Source: Stichopus chloronotus
Lineage: Eukaryota; Echinodermata; Holothuroidea; Aspidochirotida; Stichopodidae
NCBI GenBank assembly: GCA_021234535.1
Contig: CM037838.1
Coordinates: forward strand, 18,607,009 to 18,671,008
DNA: 64,000 nucleotides
Reading direction: 5' to 3'
This document shows, one piece after another, positions 14,101-25,930 of the stretch. Numbering within the stretch: the stretch's first letter is position 1; every line of letters starts with the position of its first letter. The position numbers and the translations under genes were made by a program. A model generated the notes under the pieces. The model had not been told where the DNA came from, did not search any database, and saw only the letters and a program-made list of their open reading frames with translations.

Positions 14101-14893
14101 TATTATGGTATATTTTTTTCCTTTGTTTCTCTTTGGCATAGAATTATTTATAATATGGTTGATTCTTTTAAAACTTGTATACTAACAAACCCCTCTAGCA
14201 AGCAGTCATGGAACTTAGCCCTTATTGCTAGTTTGAACTGAGCAGCATAGACGTTTGTATATTAGCCAAATCTTACACATTTTGGCAGCCTTCACACGTA
14301 ATCGTCATGCACAGATAGTTCCCTCCCTATTAATATCAGGAATGCCATTTGACTTGGAGTACATAAAGTTTGATAGGCAAAAAAGTTGAACACGACCATT
14401 TGCAAAAAGAAAGAAAGCAGTAATAGAGAGATTTACATTTCTCATGAGAGTAATCTTTTTCTTTCTTTGAAAACAATGTACTTACAGTAGTAGGTGTCCA
14501 AGACAAGGTATAGTCATAAGAGAAATTGCACATGCACAAACTTTACACTGTATTTAATTATATAGATGGTACACAAGGTAAAAAGTAGATGCTAACTTGA
14601 ATACAGAGCACTGGACGGTTGGTCAACTATGTGAGAAAAAAAATATAGAGGGCTGTAAAATTAAAGTTTACAAAATTGAAGCCAATAAAAGGTTGAATCT
14701 TGCTTCAGAATTCAGCAGAATGACACTGACACTGAGAGTAAAGTATGCTTTTAATATCTGTCTTGCTGACTTTCAACGAAGACAAGAAATATGACAATAA
14801 AAGTGTAAAAAATAACTGGAATCTGAGATAAATGTTTCTGTTTGGTCTGATTCTATGGTTGCATCACACAAAAGCAAAGAGGAATACTCCTAT
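11131..14893. other. Gene-free stretch
   Basis: AT-rich sequence with homopolymer runs. Open frames here are short and lack recognisable domains. No exon, RNA gene or element ends were supported. Confidence 0.5.
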
Positions 14894-14999
14894 CACCAAG
14901 GTGACTTGTCACCATGGTGACTTGCCACCTTGGTGACTTGTCACCAAGGTGACTAGACAGCCTAGTGGCAAGTTACTATGGTGACTTGTCACTAAGGTG
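14894..14999. repeat. 16-bp palindromic minisatellite
   Basis: Units of the form CACCNNGGTGACTTGT recur every 16 bases. Successive cores are CACCAAGGTG, CACCATGGTG, CACCTTGGTG and CACCAAGGTG, then a rearranged unit and CACTAAGGTG. Each core is a near-perfect palindrome, so the array can fold in many registers. Confidence 0.9.
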
Positions 15000-17715
15000 T
15001 TTTCTTTGGGTGAGCTGATGGTCATTACCAATGCTGCTAGATACTTTCCACCAACAGCACTTGCCAAGTGGTCATTCTGAGGGTTCTATAAGGAGGGTTC
15101 TGAGTGGCGGCTGTAGTGCATGATCAGTAACGTGCGTACACCGTCCTGGGAGACAGGTCTACATAGATGGGTTGTCCCTCTCCCCCTTCATACTTTTCTC
15201 TTCTTACTTTTTGCGGACAGACTATGCTGAGATAGCAAATGGTGCAATCTTTTTTCTTACTTTGAGCAAACATATTGGATCATACATTTCCATGACTTTT
15301 CAGCGATTTTCCACAGTATTTTGTTGAACTATGGTACAGACAGTAGCCTAGCAATTTGCGATTGGCAAGAGACTGTGACCGACCACCACACGAGCCTGTG
15401 TGGGTAGCACTCAGCCAGTACCCCCTCCAAGATCAGCATGTTCATATCAAAGATTTGTAACAAATAAATTAAGCATCAATGAACAAGATCTACAATAGAT
15501 TTACACATGGGTAAAACTACTAATGGTCACAAATAATTTACAAATAAAATAAAATAATACTACAGTTTAAGTCAATTCTTACTGTTTATCCTGTACAGTG
15601 GTAGATGAATACAAAACTACAAATCACAAGGACAGCTAAAATGTGGTAGCAGTTTGAATATAGACGGTGACATGAGAACGAGAGAAAGCTTCAGACGGTA
15701 TATATACTGAAGATGATTGGCTTACTTTTGCCACCAGTTATCAGTGAACAAATGTGTAGATTAAAATGCAAGAAGGGGATCAGGTGTAGTGAAACGCTGA
15801 ACAACACAATATTAAAAAAAAAAAAACAACAAAATGTGCCATCTTTGCACTTCTATTCAATCCCACACCCAGTCACTAGCCTGTAATAAACATACAGGAT
15901 AATTTGGTTACAGCACCCAACTACTGCAAGAAAGAAAAGCAAAATTGTGAACACACATCTCAACATCACCAAACCTTGTTCAGAAGTGATCTTTCTATCC
16001 ACCTAGAACTCCTGGCGGACATTTGACAACACCTCAGGTTCAGTAAACACATGTTCAGGTGTTATGAAGAAGAGACTTGAAAAGAAACAGCCCAGAGATT
16101 TGATGGATGGGTTTGTTGTGGACTACGGTGCCACGTGCTTTCACCTGAAAAGTCACTCTGCTGTAAAACCATCTGACGGTCTACCAAAAAATCAGTAATG
16201 GTGCATGAACCTTCATGATTTTACAAAGCTCTCGGACAGAATTCCTGGGTTAAACGCAAAACTGTGAGAAACAAGGCTTCAGCATGTTTATCGAACAAAT
16301 TTTTAAAAAAAAATCTTGCATCCTTTATTGCAAAAAACAAAATATCCATCTACTTGACTCAAGGTTTTGCATATATGATGAAGAAATATTCCTGAAATCT
16401 GAGGAGTCAGAACTATGAGCATTGGCAAGTGAGCGTATACAGGTAAGTACAAAATATCACCTTGGGATGGTATACCATGTTGCATTCAAGCATAGGCGTG
16501 AGGGTTTCCTCATACTTAAAAGGGGTGCAACAACTTGTCCGAAAAATGTGACCAAATATTTGTGTGTACCCCAAAACTGAATTTTTCATTCCAGACCCCC
16601 AAAATTCTCTTCATATCGCCTGAATTTTCACAGGAGTATTTTCTTTAGGCAAAGGGAGGGGGGCTGCACCAACTAGTCCCCCCACCTCACATGCCTATAT
16701 GCATTCAAGGTTTACTAATGTGGTCAGGCCAACCTACGCCTTGGGACAATTTATTCCAACAAGAAAGTTTATTCCAACGCGAAAGTTTATTCCAACCTGG
16801 TAAAATGAAACTGGCATACAAATGTAAAGTTGTATTCTAAAAGTCTCATGTATGGGCCTTTAACTCAGCACTAAAACCCATTCAAGTTTGTGCTCAAGGA
16901 CACAGTAATCTGGCTTGCGCTGTACCAATCACTGAACAACATATACAATCTCTACCAACAGAAACAGACTTTTAAAAAGTAGCACACTGTTGACAAATTC
17001 CCAATGAGTGCTCACCAAAGAAGTCTGACAAACTGTGAATAACTGTGTTATAGTTGAATAACATGGAAATAACCATGTGACCATGACACTTCGCTGAAAA
17101 TTTCTGACCAGCAGTATGTCATAACTGAGCCTATAAGGAGATCCTGAACAAAAAGTTTTGTATAAAGTTCTCTCTGTATGGAAGCCACCTGTTTTGGTAT
17201 TGAGAAGTGCACCCAATACTTTGTACTTTGGGTACAAGGTGCACCCAAAATAACACTGAAATTGCATTCAAAATTCTCTGCACACATCACATATATGATA
17301 AAATCAAGTATATCTACTATACTGAACATATATGTAGACAAATAAAATTCTCTTTTACAAACATACAACTTAAGTTTAATATGTGACAGAAAGCACAACT
17401 ATCCAACCAGTGAATAGACATCACCCAAGCCAGAGATAAAAAAAAAAGCTGCTTGCTTTTCCGCTGACGCAAGCAATTGACATTGGGACAACGTCATGGA
17501 TAAAGACAAAAATAAAATCAACATTTTTTAGGGTGACAGGAGGTAAGTGTGGGTGGCAATTACTTTCAAAGATAACAATGCCATCTGCAGAATAACTCAT
17601 TGTTTTTCTTCTATTCAAGAAATGGCAAGTGAGATGTTGGCAGTGTCCATTGAAGTCTCTGTGAAATGATGATTGACAACAAGAGACAGACAGCAAGGGT
17701 GAGACATGATCGATA
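15000..17715. other. Gene-free stretch with a short tandem repeat
   Basis: No exon supported. At 16748-16799 an 18-bp unit built on GTTTATTCCAAC is repeated three times. Confidence 0.5.
16748..16799. repeat. 18-bp tandem repeat, three copies
   Basis: TTTATTCCAAC recurs three times at 18-base spacing (spacer AAGAAAG or GCGAAAG). Read directly. Confidence 0.85.
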
Positions 17716-17811
17716 CCCAGCTAACACAAAACATTCTTACAACGTTTTCAAAATGTTATGAACGTTACATAACCTTTGAGAACGTTTTAAAAACTGTTCG
17801 TGCTAGCGGGG
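17716..17811. mobile_element. Short AACGTT-rich inverted-repeat element
   Basis: The ends are CCCAGCTAACA on the left and an imperfect inverse (TGCTAGCGGGG) on the right. The interior is made of AACGTT palindromes and matching arms (ACAACGTTTTCAAAATGTTA against TAACCTTTGAGAACGTTTTA). About 96 bp. It looks like a small foldback element; the class is not determined. Confidence 0.6.
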
Positions 17812-18115
17812 TACTGTGATGAATGGCAAGGATATCCAGGACATTCACACAGTGGAGCAATGAGAAGGAAATTCACAGTGGACATACATCAAACAGATAG
17901 TTTTGAAGTTATGTTTTAATCTTTAATTCATCTTTTGATTTTTTTGGAGAGGTGAGGAGTGGGGGGTAGTGGGATATGGGGTGGGAGAGGACAGAACTTG
18001 AAAGAAATAGATCCTGAGTAGGTGACAAATATAAGACTTGTGGATAAATTACAGTAAATGTTGGTGACATCTCAATATCAAGTAGACCACACCAATTATT
18101 TTAAATATTCACACC

Positions 18116-19017
18116 AATAGATTCTTTAGTGACCAGTGAGCACCATGATTACAGCTGCTTATGGCCACATTGGCTTTTTTCCTTGCTTGTAGCTTCTCCA
18201 GTTTTTGCACCTATTTCTCTGCAGGCAAGGGTTAAAATGCTACTCATAAATATACAGGAACAAAATTTGAGGTGTGACTTCAGGAAAAGGTACTTAAGTT
18301 CTTTAAAATAAACATTCATTTCTTTTGGGCTGCATTCAGCTTTAATATTTGGCTCACTGCAGCATTTTGTATATGACTAATGAATATTATCAATGTTAGT
18401 GAGAGGCCTTCATCTGAATTAGAAATGGTTTCATGCACGCTGCAAGAATGATGGAGACTGAGAGACAGGGGTTACTGGCAACACTCCTTCCACTGTCAAC
18501 TTAAAGCAAGATGGGAGAGTCCCTGTCAGCCTACATCACAAATGGAGCAATGCATTAATTTAAACCAAAGTTGATTGAGATACACATTTGTCACAAACGA
18601 ATTTGAGTTTAATTTAAACAAGAGCTACTGAAATATTTTGTATGAAGAGGATAAAGACATACTCCAAGTTATTATAATGTGTTCTACACATGTCTGCATG
18701 AAAAAAAGTGACCCACACAGGCTGCCTGTTCTTCCAACCCCTACCTGAGACAAATGCGACCTGTTCTTTGGAACTGACAGAGATACAAATTACCACAGAG
18801 ATGGGAAAACACACTGTACAGGTATCTTGTATATAATACATTTATACATAAAGTGATGTTACTGTATTCGATCAGCCTGCAATGCCTTGACATCTTCTCA
18901 ACACACCAGGGGTGGGGGTGGGGGCTAAAACCAAACAAAAACAGATGCATGATCAAAGGATGATAATCTCCTTGACTCTTTACCTCCTACATCATGCACT
19001 GATTCTGCTTGCCCCTC
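18116..19017. other. Gene-free stretch
   Basis: No exon or element supported; AT-rich with low-complexity tracts. If the exon at 19169-19446 is real, this is probably its downstream intron. Confidence 0.4.
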
Positions 19018-19143
19018 TGCATATTCAGGAGGTTCTCCCTCTCTGCATATTCAGGCTGCTACCTAGATCTGCATATTCAGGTAGTCTCTATATATTCAGA
19101 CTGCTCGTTCTGCATATTCAGAATGCTCTCTGCATAGATTCAG
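19018..19143. repeat. TGCATATTCAG minisatellite
   Basis: The word TGCATATTCAG (or a one- or two-base variant) occurs six times, at about 19018, 19044, 19070, 19090, 19111 and 19131, with spacing falling from 26 to 20 bases. It starts 24 bases past the donor of the adjacent exon, so it would sit at the beginning of that intron. Confidence 0.85.
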
Positions 19144-19168
19144 GTTTGCCGATGATCTTTGAACTTAC

Positions 19169-19446
19169 ATGACGACACAAATTGCAGACTGGACTGGTTG
19201 CACATTCCTCTTCGTGATGTGGAGTCCCTCTTTTCTCACCAGAATTGGCTCATTTCCGTACCTGCTGTACCGGTAGTGCGTCTCCGGCGTGGATCGGCCC
19301 GATGCTGTCGAATCGGCTGCTTCGGGGTATCTCTTCTGGAATTCCTTGTGAATCAGAACTGCTGGATCTTTGTATCTGTCCCTAATGAACTGGCTGGTCT
19401 CGGTTCCAACTTTTTTGCTCATTAATAAGCATCTCACATTCCTTAT
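19169..19446 (-). CDS. Probable coding exon of an unrecognised protein
   Basis: The minus strand reads a charged, soluble protein segment including KKVGTETSQFIRDRYKDP, then AVLIHKEFQKRYPEA, a Ser/Thr-rich linker and HYRYSRYGNEPILVRKEG. The core is about 52% GC against about 37% for its surroundings, with G/C-rich third positions, as in real exons. The left edge is a strong donor (AT|GTAAGT, intron from 19168). The right edge may be an acceptor (TTTGTCAG|ATAAGG), or translation may start at the ATG at 19422-19420, giving MSKKVGTETSQ. I do not recognise the family. Its basic, Tyr/Arg-rich character would suit a structural or ciliary protein, but that is a guess. The opposite strand is also open and is taken as a shadow. 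Confidence 0.6.
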
Positions 19447-19701
19447 CTGACAAACTCAGGTCACATCATGTCACCTTCTCTAGTTGTCTGCACAGGTCTG
19501 CTTAAAAATTCACAGAGTATAGCCCTGAACTGAAAAAATGAAATGTTTCGAAAAAAGACATGACATTAACATATATACAGGAGGAAAATTTTGCAAAGAG
19601 AGTTTAATGTCTTGGCTGCTTCCAGAGGTTTCAAACAATGGAAAGAATTTAAGAATAGCTACAAAAAAGTAACATTTCAAAGAGCAGGAGTACAATTTTA
19701 A

Positions 19702-20673
19702 AGGTCATGTGACATGAAAATGTCATTTTGGAGTATTGGGTGCATTAATTATTGAAAATTTTAAAAATAGCCACAACTTTCATCACGACCCATCGAAGAT
19801 TGACAACTTTACAGGCAAATCAGTATCTCACAGCTACATCATGAATAAACATTGGCTAAGTATGCAAATATGTGACATCAAGAGATGGACTCCTATGATA
19901 TGTCCTACGTAAATCCTTTGTTTACTTAACCTTTATTTCAAGGACATTTGACAATTTCGTATACCTAGACGGCTTTATTTTGGAAGCATATACCTTTTCT
20001 TCAAAAGTATTGATATGACTTATCAATGTGAAATATGGCTGTGACTGTTAGTAAAAAATTGGAAACCGGTTTTGGTGGCCGTGAAAACCTGTTTTTAAGT
20101 CAAAACCAGTGTTTTCAAAATCTACTCTGACCATATGCATAACGAACTTACGTATACACACGGATTTAAGAATTCGCACAACTGTTGGTCAAAAGTTAAA
20201 CGACAACTCAAGTTTTTCGACAAATCCTTCAACACACCAGCAATAAGTAGAAACTTTCCATTAAAAAGTGTGGAATGCCTTATTGAAGTAAAATATGAAA
20301 TGAAACAAAATCACGATTAGTTACTAACCGGTTTTTTCCTAGTAACCGGTTTTTCGTTTTCTCGAAAATTCCAAAAACCGAATCAAACAAAACCAGTTTT
20401 AACCGGTTTTCAAATCAAAACCAGTTTTCCGAACAGCCTTAATGTAAAACTCAGTAATTAAGTAATTACGAGGCAATATAGGCTTAACAAAAGAAATACT
20501 AACACTGTTCAACACTCAACATAATCTGTTTTGCATTTTTATCAAACTTTGAAAAGTCACATCTCAAAACCGGTAATAGATATAAACAAAATTAAAATGG
20601 ATTTTCACTCAGGGTTTCACTTTGCAACTTTTGTATGAAGCTAGCGCTTTCCTAAATGCATGTCACACAACCT
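19702..20673. mobile_element. TTAA-flanked MITE, AGGTCATGTGACATG family, copy 1 with nested insertion
   Basis: Flanked by TTAA on both sides (19698-19701 and 20674-20677). The left end is AGGTCATGTGACATG; the right end is its imperfect inverse (CATGTCACACAACCT). The body aligns with the copy at 44579-45142 except for about 400 extra bases at roughly 20042-20450, which are rich in AACCGGTTTT. No coding capacity. Confidence 0.85.
20042..20450. mobile_element. AACCGGTTTT-rich insertion nested in a MITE
   Basis: This block is missing from the sister MITE at 44579-45142. Both ends carry AACCGGTTTT and AAAACCAGTTTT motifs, which are palindromic or inverted relative to each other. It is probably a separate small element that entered the older MITE. 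Boundaries are approximate and no clear target duplication was identified. Confidence 0.55.
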
Positions 20674-22639
20674 TTAAGTAATTACTTGAGACTGCATGCA
20701 ATGGGAATAAGTCACAGTCACAATCTAAATAAAACAACTATCTTATACCCAAATCAATAATGCAGGCTACAACAAATTCTTTTCAGAACTTTCACTTGTT
20801 TTATAAAGTAATTTGTGAGGATTACCGTAGGTTCAACTGATTCCAAACTGAGATTTATATTTTAACATTGCCCTAATAAATGTTTAGTTACAACTTTACG
20901 TTTGCTTTTCTCACAATTCTCTCATTATCGAGCAAGTACTGGTGCTTTCACTTTACGAAAGCTTCACATCAGCTCTCGAAAACTCTGACTTCTAAAATGT
21001 GCTTCCAGATTCATCACTTAAGTTTTAAGCCAAATACGGCTTTCGAAAATATGGGAAAATGTACAGCAGTGCACGAAGGGTCTACATTTCATGCAAAGTA
21101 TCTAGGCACATTCTGTGTCACTACAGGTACTCCTATGTACTTGGAAGATAATTGAGTTTAAATGTTAGGCAGGTAGTAACAAAAACTATACAGAAGCTTG
21201 ACAATGGTGTCAAGTGTAATGGCGTACATGTTGTCACAGAAAAGTTAACTTTAGGACGGTTGCTTGGTCTATGTCAGTTCAAGTTAAGAGTTGGGGAATT
21301 CCATTTGATTTATGATCTGCTCCTTGTGTTCAATGTCAATGAAGCATTACAAAATTGACAGGTAAAATACTGAAGATGTTCTTTGGCCAGAAGCAGGGTA
21401 ACTGCTACTTTCAGTGACAAATGACCGAGAGATTTTGCATCGACTGAGATTTGTGTCATCTGCCTGAATGCTCCAAAAGCTGTGGCATAAAAGTGTCCAT
21501 ATTTTCCAAAGATTTTCACCATTTGCTCGAAAATGCATAATGAACAATATAAATCTGATTTCAAAATTATTCGCTTGGTCGAACATTGTTTACAATCCCA
21601 TCGTACCTTGCATATAGGCTAGTAGTAAACATTCTAACGTGATATGCAGTTTGGGTGTTAAAAAAGCTTTGTGTAGGCCCATGTTGTTTCACCTTGTAAA
21701 TGCTGACGATTGAAAATAAATGAAAAAATGAAAAAATCCAATGTGATTTTAGTTTTTTCAGCATACAATTCAATGACTTTAAATATTCTCTTGGCCTAAT
21801 GATGCGTAGTTCCAGCATCCAAGATGCCTTCAATGTTAACAGAAATTTTGCTAGAACTTATAAAAAACCTGCAGTTGGGTTTTAACCAATTTTACAAATA
21901 TCAGCATGCAATAAATTTACAGTCACATGGCATACTACAAATGCCATCATTGTAACACATAACATTTTTTACCTGTTTTAATAATTTAACATCAATTTTG
22001 GAGAGACAAGCTAATCGTAAAATCATGGACAACCACCTTCTGCCTGTTATCCAAGCGACGACCAGTCAAAACTTCTTGACTCTCAAATCAAGAAATGGTT
22101 TGGCGGGTTATAAAGACAGCTATGTCTAAAGAGTCTCATTTTATTCGCAACTAAAATCAACTACTCCTCTAAACTATGTATTCAGTATAGGAATTGTTGA
22201 AAGTACTAAGTGAACTTATTCAAATTTTGCAGTTTGCAGAGCAGGAGTATGCTGTGGTGGCAACAGTCCAATTGTTTGGGATGTCTGCTGCCAGCTGTGT
22301 TCAAGTTTTTGGAAACAAGTTGTTCTCACAAAGACCTGAGTATGATGTAAAAGGTACAATTGTTGAGCATAATGAGTGTTCATGGATTGACATGTGAAAG
22401 TGCATCTAGGGAAATTTTGTACAATGTTTGACTATCAGGATTTGAAAATTTATCACCATCAAGGGGGATAAATGGTAACCTAATATGCAAACTATTCACA
22501 ATGACATTTATCAAATACCGGAACAAGCTACACCATAGGCCTTTGGCATTTTGTAACAAACACTATTTAAGTAATATTTTGTGTCTGTCATTGCAAGTTT
22601 ACAAATGGCAATACATGGAAACATTTAAAGCTTGTCTAG
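20674..22639. other. Gene-free stretch
   Basis: No exon, RNA gene or repeat boundary supported; AT-rich. Confidence 0.5.
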
Positions 22640-22770
22640 CCAATTCACAAGTCACTTAATGGCAAGTCACAAGTCAAGTCATTTTTTCAACCAAGGCGAG
22701 TCACAAGTCACTTCAATTTACTTCAAGTCACACGTCACATTTTTCAAGTCAGAGCCAAGTCACATAGTTC
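22640..22770. repeat. AAGTCAC-type degenerate tandem repeat
   Basis: CAAGTCA / AAGTCAC words recur many times (for example CACAAGTCAAGTC and GAGTCACAAGTCAC). A related block in the same orientation lies at 23858-23930. Confidence 0.75.
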
Positions 22771-23231
22771 CTGTCATATAGTGTTTGTATACAGTCGTGC
22801 TTTCATTTTCAGTGTTACTGTACATGTGAATGATGTGAGAATGATCCTTGGGTTTTACTGAAATGAAACTGTTTTGTGGAAATTTTCGGACCTTTGGACC
22901 CCCCCAGAAAATTTCCCAGGTATGCCACCATTGTCTTTATGACTATGAACATGAAGACCTTACGGGATTTAAAGTAGTTGCAGGACCATGTGAGGACGCA
23001 TTTTTTAACAACTGAACAAAATACAACAAACTTGGTCCAAAACTTAACAACTTTCTGCCTAAATGCAACAGCTACAAAAGTTGGTGCAAAATGCCCAAAT
23101 TTCCGCCCAAAATGTAGTAAAAAAAATAAAAGTTGATATAAAATGCAATAACTTTCTGCCCAAACATAACAACATGAAGATTCACATCAGACCAGGCTGA
23201 AAATATTCAAAATGGTGGCGATATTTTTAAA

Positions 23232-23680
23232 CTGCCATAACTTAACCAAACAAGGTTGGATTGGACTGGGAGTTGCACAATTCAGTTCTCATGACATACC
23301 CACATCTGGAATATATATTTCATGGGGTCTCCTGCATGGTTATGAATATCAAAATGGCAGCTATAATGTCAGTTTGGGATAAAACTTGCTTCATTGAACT
23401 CAGTCAGTGTGGTCTAGAACATCTAAAAAGTCTATTTCCCAGCAACTCAGGTGCTTCTGTGATGTCATAAAAACTAAACCTGCCGTAACTCTGCCACACA
23501 AGGCTGGATCGGCCTGGGAGTTGGCACATGTTGAGTTCTCCTGCCTTGTTTTACTTGGGCTACCCGTTTTGGGGTGTTTCCTATGAGGTACAAAAATCTA
23601 ATACGGCAGACAAAATGACAAACCTGATGATTTGTCAACTTTTCACGAAACAGCAATAATACACGCTGTGCATCAATATT
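23232..23680. repeat. Diverged 248-bp tandem duplication
   Basis: Two copies starting at 23232 and 23480 share CTGCC(A/G)TAACT, then ACAAGG(T/C)TGGAT(T/C)GG and CTGGGAGTTG(G)CACA, and later parts correspond less well. It has the look of two units of a longer repeat family. Confidence 0.7.
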
Positions 23681-23857
23681 TTGCTAAAATTTGTTCCTCA
23701 GGATTTCTCTGCTTCAGTGAGTAAACATTTAGAGTGACAAGATTGAGTATGATGTGGATTATCTATTTTGGCTGGAAGAACGAAAAGGATAAGCCACAGG
23801 AGTTATTCAGATTAACACCATTTCCCCCAACTAAACAAACGTTCAAAATTTTTAATG

Positions 23858-23930
23858 TCGACAAGTCAATTTTTTTCAGGTCAAGTCTCAAGTCATTTTT
23901 GCAGTCACATCACAAATCATCTATTTTTCT
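23858..23930. repeat. AAGTCA-type degenerate repeat, second block
   Basis: GACAAGTCA, GGTCAAGTCTCAAGTCA and GCAGTCACATCAC follow each other with T-runs between, matching the style of 22640-22770. Confidence 0.65.
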
Positions 23931-24359
23931 CCTTGTGAGGTAACACAATGGCAAGCGATCCATAATGCTACTTAATTATAGTCTGCTTGCTTTCTTCTCT
24001 GTTGTCTCAGGAATTAGGCTTTACATTCTACTTACCATATAATACCTCTGCCACTTGGAAATGTGCCGAACACAAGTGGATGCGGATGTGATCTTGTGGC
24101 TAGGACAGTAGCCACTTTTAGGGTGCTCAATGATGTAACCAAGAATATTTTTATACTGCGCAAAACAGTTTCAAATTTTGGAGTGGCTTCCTGGATACAC
24201 AGATTCAGGTGGAAGCAGTCCCACTGTATAGTATGCCCACTTGCTCTTAAAGGGTAAAGTTTTGAGCAAAAATCTGAAGGCTATGGCCAACACTCTGGAA
24301 GGGGTTCACAGATTTGGGGTAGAAATGCTTTCTGCACAGAAGCCCTGGCTAATTTTCCC

Positions 24360-24560
24360 ACAGTGACTTATATTTTGAAGTGGATTTGCAGATGCTAAGT
24401 GAAAGGTTTTTAAATGTGTGTTAGGCCTACCTATATTATTTTGAGGAAACATTATTGAAGTTAAAAAATCTCTAAATCTGTTGCTTACATTGTGGAATGG
24501 ATTTGTGGATCCACATAATCAGGACGGAAGGTTTATAAATGTGCATACATTATTTTGAAG
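24360..24560. repeat. Diverged tandem duplication of about 130 bp
   Basis: A unit containing GTGGATTTGCAGAT, GGTTTTTAAATGTG and ATTATTTTGAGGAAA recurs as ATGGATTTGTGGAT, GGTTTATAAATGTG and ATTATTTTGAAGAAA. Confidence 0.65.
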
Positions 24561-24879
24561 AAATAAAAGGCCAAGCTCAAAAACCTAGTTTCCCTCTGCA
24601 GCCAACATTTTTGAGAGAAATTGCCAGTGCACTAATTTGTATGGGGGGGGGGGGGATATGCAGCTCCAGGCTCTTTAATCTGATGGTTACTGGTCATTTT
24701 GCCTTGTTTTGCCTCCTTGTAAATGAGCCACAAAGTGGATGCCATTTAACCCCCAAATACCAAAATGTTATCGCCCTTAAACTAACTGACATCATATGCC
24801 ATTGTGATAGTTTTCAGATACAAATTTTACGACAGACAAAATAGTATTCATGATAGCAGAAACTGTTAAAGCGACAATG

Positions 24880-25930
24880 TAGGTGAGCTGTGGAAAAAAA
24901 AAACAGGGAAAACTTGGAACTAGTATATACCGCCACCATTAATAAAAAAGGACCATGTTCAGATATTGTGCTCAATGTCTGTGCTGGTTAAAGCTCAGTT
25001 ATTTTTGCTGTTATTAAATGAAGAAATTTTTTTCAGTAACTTTTTTTTAACTGTCTTAAATACACACAGTTTGTCATTTTATACATCAAGTATAAGGATG
25101 TTTAAATTTTGAGGCAAAAAATAAGATGAGAAAACACATGTATGAAGAAGCAATGAACACAAGATACTGAACATGAGCGGTTCAGTCACCAGTGGGGTGG
25201 TGGTACCAATGGGGATAAGAGCATTTTCCCCAGTCAGAACCTTTTCCCCCCAATTGTCCTCCCCCCCTCAATTGAAGTGACCTGAAAAATACCTGTACAG
25301 TACATGTATACCAGGTATCTACTTTCTGTTGATAATTTTGCATTTAGCTTTCTGTTCGACAGGAAGTCTATGGTATTTATTTTTTACCCCAGAAATATGC
25401 TAAAACATCAGAACTTCTGGTGGTTTTGCCCAATGGACCCTCAACAGATTTTCCATCTGGAATCACAAGGGGTCATGAGGGGGTATATAGGACCCTACAA
25501 GGGGTTGTAAAAAATAAAGGCTACCTATCCTGAGATTTTCACCCAGAGATATGCTAAAACCTCAGAGTGTCCAGGAACTTAGCCACCTGGACCCCACCAG
25601 GCACTCTTCTTGCTTAATTTCGCACTATATGCCAACAGTTTGTGTCCTCCGTTTGCTCCCCTCCCCCCTCCCCAATCTGAAAACCTAGTGCCAACACTGC
25701 CACACACATTCAATGACAAGATCAAAATAATGACCACTTGAATTCATTCCCACCTCTTTTTTTTACATTCATGCAACCATCAGTTTAGAGGGAGATCTGG
25801 TCTGCACTTAGGGTGAACTAGCTTAGTAGGTCTTTGGGGGGAGAACTGGTACTTTGGAGCAAAGTGGTTATTTGGGGGCAAACTGGTTGGGGCAAACTTG
25901 CAATGGGGCAAAACAACCAGTTACTGCTCT
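24880..25930 (+). repeat. Dispersed repeat, copy 1 of 2
   Basis: Several ordered blocks match 47310-47820. Examples are TTGTGCTCAATGTCTGTG with CAGTTATTT and TGCTGTT downstream, AATGAACACA, and a terminal block of GGGGCAAACTGGT-like units followed by ACTGGTTATTTGGGGGCAAA. Non-coding; the class is unknown. Confidence 0.65.

Noticed and set aside
14894..14999. Palindromic repeats considered as a CRISPR or attachment-site cluster
   Set aside because: Units are 16 bp with no variable spacers; a minisatellite explains it.
19159..19425. Plus-strand open frame opposite the 19.2 kb exon
   Set aside because: The minus strand has better coding composition and a good donor; the plus translation looks like a shadow.
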